Positions 55,283 to 64,000 of a DNA stretch of 64,000 nucleotides are shown piece after piece (within the stretch, counting starts at the first letter, position 1; each line of letters begins with the position of its first letter). A program made the translations under genes and the position numbers. The stretch lies in assembly GCA_024345305.1 (NCBI GenBank), contig BRON01000011.1, forward strand, positions 248,001 to 312,000, read 5' to 3'. The notes beneath the pieces were generated by a model. The model was not told the origin of the DNA. It did no database searches and saw only the letters and a program-made list of their open reading frames with translations. This stretch comes from Mrakia gelida (lineage: Eukaryota > Basidiomycota > Tremellomycetes > Cystofilobasidiales > Mrakiaceae).

Positions 55283-55446
55283 GCTGGCCAGCTCGGTAAG
55301 ACGATCTCGAGGTCGGAAAGGAAGCCAAGAAGGAGACAAAAGTATGGGTTTCTTCTGGCGAAAGGGTTGGGCGACAAAGACGAGCTCAACTCGCTTTCGC
55401 GACGAGTCGATCCCAACTTTCATCCTCCCTCCCTTTCTCTTCCAGC
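55283..55446. promoter_or_regulatory. Divergent promoter of F-box-4 and NSE2
   Basis: 164 bp between the ATGs. Lacks the CACGTG palindrome and the GTCGACGTCGAGCTC block of the module promoters; only a short GAGCTCAACT near 55381-55390 is similar. Confidence 0.45.
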
Positions 55447-57560
55447 ATGTCTCGAGGTTCCAAAGCAAGAGTTGTGAGTCTACCACTCTCTTCGTCCACA
55501 CGCCTTCATTTAGCTTACGCTGTCTCTCTTGTCCCAGGTCGGATCCCCGCAAGATGGTGAAATGGCTCCTGAGGAAGCTCAAGAGGAGGAGCGACCACGC
55601 GCCGGACGAGCTCCAGCTCAGGAAGAAGATCAAGAGATGGAGGACGAGGAGGACGCTCCAATCAAGACTCCAGCAGAGAGAGGTCTCACAGTCGACACCT
55701 TCCAGAACAGACCGCTCAAGGGGGACAAGGCTCTTCTCGCAAAGGTCAGTACAAGCTCGAGGAGAAGGGAGGGAGGGGAAGGAAGGAGGGTGGCGAAGGA
55801 GCTCAAGCTGACCTCCCTTTGCGCTTTCTGCTCGTTCTCTTACAGCTGAAACCTTTGGTGAAGGACTGGGATGGAGTTAGGACCAAGATCGAGCAGAGCA
55901 TGGAGCATCTTCAGGATACGGCTTCGAGTTTAATGGAAGCTGGCTTGCTGGAAGACGAGGTCAGTCGAGTTCACCTTTCCCTCCTTCCCTTCCCTCCCTC
56001 CCGTCGTCGAGCTCGTCACCCTCCCCTTCCACCCTTGGAGCCTCTGTATTCATCTCGCTCGACTTCTGGCTGACATATTCGTCTAACGCTGTTTCGTTTG
56101 TTGCTTCTCGTTGCAGGACCTCTTCGAATCCATCGACAAGAGCTTCCGTGAGCTCCTCGACGAGTACGCGTTGATCGAGATCAGACGAGAGGAGCTCAAC
56201 AAGATCTACAAGGCTTTGGGAGAGGACGAGGAGGAAGTGGGGAGTCCCAATTATCTCTCCTATCTATCCGTTTTGGCTGCTTCGATGGGAGAAACGAGGA
56301 CTGGGAGGAGGCGAGGAGAGAAGGAAGGAAAGCTCGAGCTCACCACCTCTTCCTTCCCTTCCTCCTTCCCCTCTCGCTCCTTCGACTCCTCTCCCTCTAG
56401 GCCGACTCTCAAGGGGTCTACCGAGCAGGCTGCCAGAAGACGGAGGAGGCGTACAAGGCTCAGTCTGCCAAAAAGAAGTGTATGTCTTTTCCAGCTCTCC
56501 TCGTTCTTCTCTCCTCACGCTTCGACCAACCTCAAGAAGCTCACTCTTTTGCTCGTGCCGCTCTCTCTTGCATAGACGCCAAATCCGCTCGATACAAAGC
56601 CTTCCGTCAAGCCGTCTGGGTTCGTCCCTCTTCCTCCGCTGTCTCCTCCTATCTCTTCTCTTTCGCTCGCTCCTTCGTCCAAACTGACCCTCGCTCTCTC
56701 GCGTCGCTTTCTTCTCACCAACAGGACTCTCGACCAGGGGACAAGGGAATGCCTCCCATCTCGGAACTGTTCGCACAAGGTTCGTACCAGCTCACCTCCA
56801 TCACCTCTTGTTCAGCGACGCGTCGTCCCTTCGCTTCGTTCGACGCGTCGCATTCAACGAATTGAGCTTCCTAGCTCCCTACCTCGATCGACGAGCTGAC
56901 CTTCGACCATACTGCTGTCTTGTTATTACTAGACGCTCGAAACGACAACGATGGATCGGACTCAGACTCGGACATCGAAGCAGGAGGAGTCACCCAGTCG
57001 TTCAAGTGCCCGTTGACGTTGAAGACGTTCGTGGATCCTTGGTCTTCGTGAGTTCACGTCCCACCACCCTCAGCATCCCCTCTCGAGCTCTTTGAGATCG
57101 ATGAGTCAAAGAGCTCGAGCCGCTTCTCGTTCCTTCTCTCGAACTGACCTCTCTCGTCCCGTTCCCTATCCACTCGCGCAGAACCATCTGCCCTCACTCC
57201 TACGAGAAGGAACAGATCCACGCCTACCTCAGGAAGGGACCCGCTACCTGTCCCGTCTCAGGTTGCAATGCCAAGTTGGACCTCACGAAGATCAAGGTGA
57301 GTTGTTTCATCTCTACTCCCGTCGACGCATCGTTTGCGCTCCCGCACTTCGTCTTTCCCCATTCCACCTTTCTCGCCCCTCGGAATGCAGCTGCATCAAC
57401 TCGAGTACTGACTCGCCTACCTTTTCGTTCGGTATTTCGTTCCTTCCAGGCCAACAAAGCGCTCAAGAAACGAGTCGAGGCCGACACGAGGAAGCACGCT
57501 CGAGCGAGGGAGGAGAGGGAGGATAGTGCTGAGGAGATTCAGTCGGATGATGAGGAGTAG
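55447..57560 (+). CDS. NSE2: SMC5/6 complex SUMO E3 ligase Nse2/Mms21 (SP-RING)
   Basis: SUMO ligase subunit of the SMC5/6 complex, acting in DNA repair. The ATG at 55447 starts a tiny exon (MSRGSKARV). An acidic N-terminal region follows, then PVKD-type coiled coil: LKPLVKDWDGVRTKIEQSME and MEAGLLEDE, followed by DLFESIDKSFRELLDEYALI and ELNKIYKALGEDEEE, the SMC5-binding helices. The SP-RING is at the C-terminus: TQSFKCPLTLKTFVDPW, then TICPHSYEKEQIHAYL and GPATCPVSGCNAKLDL. Zinc ligands C, H, C and C are present in the Nse2 spacing. The tail is acidic (EIQSDDEE), stop at 57560. Confidence is high because helices and SP-RING agree. Confidence 0.9.
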
Positions 57561-57892
57561 ATCCCAGACCCCTTCTCTTTTCTCGTTTTTGCTAGTCGGG
57601 ATGAAGGAGGGTCGAGTTCTTCGTTCGTGGTGTTTTGTTTTGTCCGTCCGTTTTTCGCTCGTCTTCGTTTCTTCGTTCCCGTTTCTTCGCCTTCTCTGCC
57701 TCCTCTTTTTTTTCACGACGACGATTCATGATCTTCCCTCCTCTTCTCTCCCTACCCCTCCCTCTAAGTTCAAGAAGGTTTTCCCAGTAAAAAGATAAAG
57801 GAGCGATCGCGTCAGCGTGCTCTGGAACTTCGATTGAGCGGTTCGCTTTCGTCCGATCCCCTCAAACCGCATCTCTCTCTCTCTCTCTCTTC
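57561..57892. other. Intergenic between NSE2 and GPX with (CT)n leader
   Basis: About 330 bp. T-rich 3' region to 57,715, then the GPX promoter. A (CT)10 run at about 57,872-57,891 abuts the GPX ATG, so it lies in the 5' leader. Confidence 0.5.
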
Positions 57893-58925
57893 ATGTCTGC
57901 CTTCTACTCCCTCTCTGTACGTCCTCTCCCCACCCCCTTCCCCACCCTCACCCAAACGCTGACCTTGTCCTTCGGATCCGTCAACACAGGCCGCTCTCAA
58001 GTCCGGAAAGACTCTCTCCTTTGACCAGGTTCGTCTCCTCCCATCTTTCGTGTGCTCGTCTTCCCCCTTCCCTTCCTCGCTGACTCGTTGTTCGTGTTTC
58101 GTGCGTTTCACAGTTCAAGGGAAAGACCGTCCTCATCGTGAACGTCGCTTCTCAGTGCGGTAGTGAGTCGCTCTTCTTCTGTTCCCTTCTGCCCTTTTGA
58201 GGGTCGAGCTCGAGATCGAACCGGAGGGAAGGAATCGACGAGCTCACCTCTCGTTCTCACTGTTCGTTCTCAGAGACCAAGCAATACGCCAACCTCGAAG
58301 CCCTCTACCAGAAGTACCAATCCCAAGGACTCGAGATCGTCGGGTTCCCTTCTAACCAGTTTGGAGTGAGTCCCTTCTCCATCACAAAGCAAAGACGGTC
58401 GAGCTCGAGCTGTCGATTTCAGCCCTCCCCCCGAACTGACCTCGTTTCGTTTCGTTCCCCAGGCTCAAGAACCCGGAACCGACGAGGAGATCGCCACCTT
58501 CTGTGAACGGTACAACGTTACCTTCCCTCTCGCGAAGAAGAGCGATGTTAACGGCGCTGATGCCAACCCTGTAGGTCGCAAACGAACGAAACACGAAGGG
58601 CGAGCTCGTCCCCGACGCATCGAAGATCTCTGACCGCTCTCTCCTTCGCTCGGCTTTTTATCTTCGCAGGTCTACAAGTACCTCAAGTCTGAGGCGGGGG
58701 TAGAGAACATCCAGTGGAACTTCGCGAAGATCCTGGTTGATAAGACTGGGAAGGTTGTGGGAGTCTTTGATAAGACTCATCCTATCGTGAGTCCGTGTCG
58801 ACGAGCTCGACGAGGTTTCGCATCTTCTTGCCTCCTTCCGAGCGAGAGCTGACCCATCTTTTGCACCTCGGTCGGTCGCGTGTTTGCAGGAGGAGCTCGA
58901 GCCTGAGGTTCTTAAGGTTCTCTAA
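57893..58925 (+). CDS. Glutathione peroxidase, GPX3/HYR1 type
   Basis: Thiol peroxidase reducing hydroperoxides and possibly sensing peroxide. Spliced protein is about 154 aa. The ATG at 57893 gives MSAFYSLS, then LSFDQFKGKTVLIVNVASQC, where the Cys is the peroxidatic residue (Cys, not selenocysteine). Next come GKTKQYANLEALYQKY, GLEIVGFPSNQFG and QEPGTDEEIATFCERYNVTF, whose Cys is the usual resolving residue. WNFAKILVDKTGKVV supplies the catalytic Trp-Asn. Small size and the resolving Cys mark it as the fungal thioredoxin-dependent type. Six introns follow the local consensus. Convergent with EAF6. Confidence 0.93.
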
Positions 58926-59289
58926 GGGAACTCGACTCGACGCTGGATCGGAGGAGGCTGCTCTTCGACGATTGATTGATGAGGCTGAGCTCTCAAGGTC
59001 AGACCCAAGGGACAGAGAGAGACGTGGCATTCATAAGGGTTCGATTCGTAGCGAGTGTGTAGTACGGAGAGGATGAGGGAGGGAGGGACAAGATAGGGAG
59101 GACGCGCGAGCCAAGGGACGCGTCCTGCAGAGTCCGATGAGAGACTTCGGAACTGAAGAAGGCGAAGGGATGGGATGATGCGAAGTGAGGTGCAGAGTAG
59201 GTAGGGGTGGCGATTCCGTGGAACGAGGAAGTATGGGAGAGGAGTGCGAGGTGAGGCAAGGAGGCGGGCTGAACAGCGGTGAGCTCGAC
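58926..59289. other. Convergent 3' region of GPX and EAF6
   Basis: About 360 bp between two stop codons. Purine-rich on the plus strand; no coding signal. Confidence 0.5.
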
Positions 59290-60264
59290 CTAGCGACCTT
59301 CAGCGGCCATTTTGAGCTCGAGCGACTGAAGAAAGGGAAAGAGAAAGGAGAAAGTCAGCTCCTGAGTTCGTAAAACGGTTTCAGCTGCTTCAAGGCTGGA
59401 TGGGGAGGCGAGAGGAGCGAAGAGGGAAGGAGAAGCGAGCTCGCGCTCCCTTCTTCCTCGACGTCTCCCTGCCATCCGCCTCGCCCGAGGCTCGAACAGA
59501 GCTCAGACCAGACCCCCACGCACCCTCGAGTCTATCCTCCTCGCTCTCCGGCCCTCATCGCGCTCTAGAGACACTCCTCTGGAGAAACAAGCTCAAGCGA
59601 GCTGAACTGACCTTCCCATACGTCAACGAGCTTCCCGAGAACAGCCTATCCGCATCCGTGACCTCGTAACGCTTCTTGTGAGCTCCCCCAGTAGGGGGCG
59701 CTTTCAGGTAACCGTCGAATCCCTGCGAGAGTCGAACGAGGTGAGATGGGAAAGGAAGGGAAGGAGGGTGGTGAGCTTCGACGTTCATCGACTCGACCCG
59801 TCAAGATTATCCAAAAAGACAGAAAACGTACCTTGACGATGTTCCCACCCGTGTTACTTGACTCCTCGAGATACGATCCCTCGAACGCGTAGATCTTGCC
59901 CTCGATGCTGGCCTGAAGGAGCGAGGGAAGAAGGAGAGGGGACGAGGTCAGCTCAGCTCGAGCTCCTTCCTTCCCTTCTCGCTGGCCAGCCCAGCCTTCG
60001 AGACAAGCGAGACGAACGCACGAGTTGCTTATCGACGGTTCGTTTCTTGATGAGAGCAGCCTAGATAAACACGAAAAGATCAAGCTCAGTTATAGAAAGG
60101 CGAGGAGAGAAGGAAGGAGGAGGAGGTCGAGCTGACCTGAAGTGCCGCCTTCGCTGCCTCGTTCGCTGCCTTTCCTTCAGCTTTAAACGAGGAGGAAAGA
60201 TCAATTTAGCATCGTTCGTAGGCGCGCGAGGTTGAAAGGAGCGCTTACCTGCTGGACTTGACAT
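59290..60264 (-). CDS. EAF6: NuA4 histone acetyltransferase subunit Eaf6
   Basis: Small chromatin protein shared by NuA4 and related acetyltransferase complexes. Six exons from the ATG at 60264 give 108 aa. Read in order: MSSPAAEGKAANEAAKAAL, then AALIKKRTVDKQL, the heptad helix, then ASIEGKIYAFEGSYLEE with NTGGNIVKGFDGYL. These are the hallmark Eaf6 segments (I-Y-x-F-E-x-S-Y-L followed by GN-I-x-K-G-F-x-G-Y-L). The C-terminal part reads HKKRYEVTDADRLFSGSS and ends LKMAAEGR. All joins keep frame. The stop is at 59290, convergent with GPX. Confidence 0.92.
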
Positions 60265-60464
60265 GTTTGTAGGGGGAGAGGGTGGAAGTCGGTGAGGATC
60301 GAGAGGCCGTGGTTTCCGAGCTCATTTCGTTCATTCCTTCTTCCTCCTTCTTCTTCCCTCCCAACCAGAACAGTCAGCTTTTTTCGACTTCGACATGTCG
60401 ACTGGGAGACCTGTGTCTAACTCCTACAAGGATCATCAACCGATATGTCTTGGAAATGCTCGTC

Positions 60465-61406
60465 GAGGACGTTGCTCGAGTCTCTCGGACGACCCCTTCG
60501 AACCCAGCCCTTTCTCGTCGACACCGTCAGCTCAACAGGACTCGACCTTCACCTACAGTTCGAGGGCTCTCTCTCTCTCGAATTGAAAACTAGCATATGG
60601 TGTTCATGGTGAGTCATTCTACGTCTTCGAAATACAGGAGGAAGGGGTTGGGCTGAGCTGCTCGGACTCGGACGAGGAAGGAGGGCGAGGCGTTCAGCTT
60701 CGTCGGATGAGAGTTTCTTGGAGAGGCCAACCTTGCTGGTCGTGGATGGACATCTTTGGAGGTAAATCGGACGCCCCTCTGTTTCGGACAATGAGTCTCG
60801 TGAGAACGAGAAGGTTTTCTCGACTCGCTTCGACGCGTCGCTCCCCCTCCTCCTGTCTCTCCCTCGTCCTCCTCGCTGTCTCTTCGCGTCCCAAGCAGCT
60901 CAACTGACGTGTTTTCCTCTCTTCCTCTCTCCTCTCGAACTCGGGCTGCCTGATCAGAATCTGCGTGGAAATCCAAGAGGAGCGACCCTGCCCGAGCCGA
61001 GCTCTTCCCTAGCTCGCTTCCCTGGACGCGTCGTTCCCTCCGCCTCGTCTTCCTTCAACGCCTCCTTTTCTCGACAGGGAAGACTCCTGACCCCCTCTCT
61101 CGGCTCCTCTCGAACTCCAAAGACTCTCAACAACCTTCCTTCTTCCTCGCCGCCCTCTACGACTCTCTCTCCCTCGACCTCTCTTCCCTCGGCCACCCTT
61201 CGGCCTCAGTGTTGATTCCACGCCCCACCCCTCGGAATTTCTTCGCTGCAAGTCCATCTCGGAAACGAGAGCTTGAAACCCTCAACGAACGCCTTCTCTC
61301 AGACCTCTTATCGCTTGGACAGGTCAGTTGATCCTCGCTCCTCCCCCTTCTCTCTTCTCTCTTCTCGCCTCTTTCCCTGCTGAACCAGGTCTCCATCATC
61401 GTCTAG
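60465..61406 (+). CDS. Hypothetical protein, 5' end uncertain
   Basis: Not recognised. A well-supported exon begins after an acceptor near 60,595 and reads YGVHGESFYVFEIQEEGVGL, CSDSDEEGG, then RVSWRGQPCWSWMDIFG up to a GTAAAT donor near 60,757. The next exon (from 60,958) reads ESAWKSKRSDPARAELFPSS, LRLVFLQRLLFSTGKTP, FFLAALYDSLSLDLSSLG and KRELETLNERLLSDLLSLGQ. A final tiny exon gives VSIIV and TAG at 61404-61406. The first exon is least certain; a frame from an ATG at 60465 (MLVEDVARVSRTTPS) fits the phase if a GTCAGC donor near 60,527 is used. No domain or membrane span. Divergent from EAF6 and 8 bp upstream of the bHLH start. Confidence 0.5.
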
Positions 61407-61414
61407 GGATCACC

Positions 61415-63245
61415 ATGAACGAGTCAGTCAAGCCAGAAGAGGAAGCGGACGACGAGATCATCTCTCCAGGTCGATTGGAAGGTGAGCTCGCACTCTCCAT
61501 CTTCCTCGATCTCTCTCTCCTTCTCTTGACTGATCCTTCTCGTTCTCTCGCACACAGACACCTCCCCCCTCCCTACCTCTCTCTCCTTTGGTTCTGCCCG
61601 TGAGTAACTCGATCCGATACACCTTCTCTGGCTCTCGATTCCCTCGCCTGCTTACGTACGATTCCTCCTCACTCTTTATCTCGATCAGGCTTTCCGTCTC
61701 AACCAATCTTGGATAGATCGGCCACTCCTCAACAGCAGATGTCCTTCTCTTATCCACCTCTCGCTCGAGACTATCAACCCTACACTGGTGAGTCGCAATC
61801 TTTCTTCCGACCGAGGGCGGAGGTGATCTCGTCCCCCAAAACCGTCAACCGACCTTCCCTCGTTCGATTCTCTCTCGTTCTTCCACCAACCAGCCTACCG
61901 ACCTCCCATCTTCCCAAGCTCCAGCTACGGTCGACCCTCCGTCTCCCCTCTCAACACGAACACCTTCTCGCAACAGTCCCACTTCTACAGCTTCGACAGC
62001 ACCACCCACACCTCTCCTCCTCTCAGCTCCTCCAGCTCCAGCGGTCTCTCCGTCGGCGGAACGATGTACAGCTCGACCCCATCCTTCAACTTCCAATCTC
62101 GGCCTCAAGGCTCAATGCCTCCACCTCCTACCACGTCGACGAAAAGGAAGAGCTTCGATGCGGACGATGGATCAGGATTTGGAGCTCTAGGGATCGAAAC
62201 GGAGGACCTCGAGTCGGTCGAGGGAGAGGACTACTTCGGTTCTGCTTCTGCTGGAGGAGATGGGGAGGATGGCGAGGAGGGAGGGGAGAGGAAGAAGGGG
62301 AGATCCGCTTCTTCAGGCTCAGCTACAGGGTATGTCCTTCTTCCTCCACGAAGAGGCATTTTTGAAGGGGTCGGAGACGCCTCGCCTTCACGGGATCTCT
62401 GTCTTCCCGGCCGCCCGACGAAACTTACTAACCGGCCCTTCCACCTCTCCCTCCACCTGTCTATCACTAGCCAATCACCAAGCACATCCAAGACGCTCGA
62501 TCCTGTCGCTCGTCAAGCGAGAATCCGTTCGTACTCGTTTCGCTTGATATCTCTTGAGTCTTCGACGCGTCGTCTCGTCTCGCTCGACTCACCATCCTTC
62601 TTCTTCCTCTTCCGATGCTCACAGAGGCTGAACAACGACGCCGAAACGATCTTCAAGAGTCCTTCCGTAAACTCAAGGAAGTTCTTCCTCCCGGAAACGA
62701 CAAGGCATCCAAGAAGCTCATTCTGGAACGAGGTGACGCCTTCTTCCTTTCCTTCGTTTCGTTTCGACGCGACTCGAACTGATCCGTCTCTTCTTCTTTT
62801 GCTCCTCTTCAGCTGTGACAAGAATCAACGATCTGAATCACCAAAACCGAACCCTGATGGAACGACTCGAGAGGTACGAAGGACCTACTTCCTCGTCGTC
62901 GAGCACTGGAGCAAGCTCGTCGTCGAGCAGGTCCGTTCTCTTTTCGTCTCTCTCGCCCCACCTTCTCCGTCCCTCCCGCTTCATCTCTTACTCTTCCTTC
63001 TGGCTCGTCCCAGAACACATCAACCGCTCCCTCCCCGACCTCACATCTCCGTTCCTCACCCTCCACCACCCGACGCCTTCCCTCCTCCCTCCCCCTCGGG
63101 ACCTCGATCCGCCAGCCACGCTCCTCCCCTCTTCCCACCTCCTCCCACACCTCGTTCCACCTTTATCGACCCTTCAGCTCCCTCCATGCCTCAGTTCGCG
63201 TTCGACAGCCATCGAAATCAGCCTCAAACTCCAAGGGATCCGTGA
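61415..63245 (+). CDS. bHLH transcription factor
   Basis: DNA-binding regulator. The ATG at 61415 opens an acidic start (MNESVKPEEEADDEIISP). Several exons of Ser/Pro/Tyr-rich, probably disordered, activation-type sequence follow, then KRKSFDADDG and an acidic stretch. A short exon, preceded by CACTAG near 62,470, gives DPVARQARIQ, joined to AEQRRRNDLQESFRKLKEVL (basic region, helix 1), the loop PPGNDKASKK, LILERAVTRINDLNHQNRTL (helix 2) and MERLERYE as a zipper-like extension. The usual His of the basic region is Arg, but the E-x2-R pair that reads E-boxes is kept. The Pro-rich tail ends at TGA 63245. It is not INO2/INO4-like enough to name. Target genes unknown. Confidence 0.82.
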
Positions 63246-64000
63246 AGGTCGACGCGTCGTGTGTTCGTTTCGTCTCGTTCGTCTTTGCTCAAAAGGACTG
63301 GCTCCTACTCTATCTCCCTCCCCTCTCTAGGTATACATGCTCCCAAATCTTTGCTACTTATAGTCTATCAGTCACTCTATAGTACTCCTCCCTCTGTCTT
63401 CTGCCTCGCGTCGTCTGTTCAACTCCCTCGCTCGTCCTGTCGTCGATTTTCGTGCACCTTTTTGCTCGTCTCATGCTTTCGATACCCACGATAGTCTTCT
63501 CAAATATGTAGCTCTACCCCATGACCCTTTCGTTCGAGCTTGGGCATTCGAGAAGATAAGAAGGTCGAGAAGATCGGGAAGCGAGATGGGAACCGACGAC
63601 GCGGGAGGATCAGCTCTCTCGAACGTTTCCTGGCGCAAATTTACACTTCTGAGGTCGGATTTCATCGGGCCAACTTTCAGACGCGTCCGCAGTGCGTCGC
63701 AAGGGAGTCGAAAGCAGTGTGAAGTTTTGGAACGAAGGTCAAAACCGAAGATCGTCTATTTCTGACCAAACAGCTTCGCTTGTCGTGTGCGCTGCTTCTC
63801 GCAAACCTTCCTGGACCAAATTTGTCCCTCCGACCGCTGCAGCATCGCCCTCCGTAGCTTCCCTGACGACGAGTCTTGAAATTTTTCGTCATGCGCAATC
63901 AGGAGCCGAAGCATCGGCGTCAGCCGCCCTCTTCTTCCTGCGTTTGGTCGCTAGCTCGAGTCACCTTCCAACCATCACTCACTTCCTCAACCCATGATCC
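63246..64000. other. Region after the bHLH gene, no gene recognised
   Basis: About 750 bp to the window edge. AT-richer 63,330-63,400 fits poly(A) sites of the bHLH gene. Open frames from 63,540 on both strands carry no motif; the window may end inside an upstream region of a further gene. Confidence 0.4.

Noticed and set aside
60465..63245. One fused gene joining the hypothetical protein to the bHLH factor
   Set aside because: The upstream exon ends in phase 0 and both available acceptors run into a stop (TAG or TGA) before the bHLH frame; no donor gives a join.

Overview
The window looks like nuclear DNA of a basidiomycete fungus, most likely a Pucciniomycotina yeast of the Rhodotorula/Sporobolomyces type (inference). 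Genes are dense, on both strands, GC-rich, and cut by many short introns of about 50 to 150 nt. Most introns have GTGAGT-like donors (also GTTCGT, GTACGT, GTCAGT), a CTGAC-type branch site and a CAG acceptor. I joined exons by eye, so gene ends are firm only where reading frame and homology agree.

Left part (1-16,100). In order: the 5' part of RSE1/SF3B3 (minus, cut by the window edge), APC10/DOC1, CIA1, a Ure2-like glutathione S-transferase, an acidic serine-rich membrane protein of unknown function, a putative mitochondrial RRM-type protein (minus) and a TMEM198/DUF4203-like multispan membrane protein (minus).

Middle part (about 16,700-33,400). This is the unusual region. Two unrelated protein families alternate as head-to-head gene pairs. 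One is a family with a C-terminal MYND zinc finger. The other is a family with a short coiled coil, an F-box and a leucine-rich-type C-terminal region. Three pairs can be read: MYND-A/F-box-1, F-box-2/MYND-B and MYND-D/F-box-3. There is also a 5'-truncated MYND relic (C). A fourth F-box copy sits 20 kb away (53,645-55,282) beside NSE2. Pairs 1 and 2 share a mirror-image intergenic promoter with a CACGTG palindrome at the same distance from the F-box start. Some copies are decaying: a frameshift in F-box-3, a lost family start codon and a lost zinc ligand in MYND-D. An UNC93-like transporter and an orphan acidic protein lie inside the cluster. I read it as a lineage-specific, recently duplicating and eroding F-box/MYND module; its function is unknown.

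Right part (33,400-64,000). A very large LRR plus DH-PH Rho guanine nucleotide exchange factor (minus), a KRE9/KNH-like GPI-type cell wall protein (minus), a MID2-like cell wall sensor, a type II membrane O-fucosyltransferase-like enzyme, a flavin monooxygenase with an in-frame TGA, an intron-containing tRNA-Phe(GAA) candidate, F-box-4, NSE2/MMS21 SUMO ligase, a GPX3-type glutathione peroxidase, EAF6 of the NuA4 complex, an unrecognised gene, and a bHLH transcription factor starting 8 bp after it. No insertion sequences, CRISPR arrays or rRNA genes were seen.
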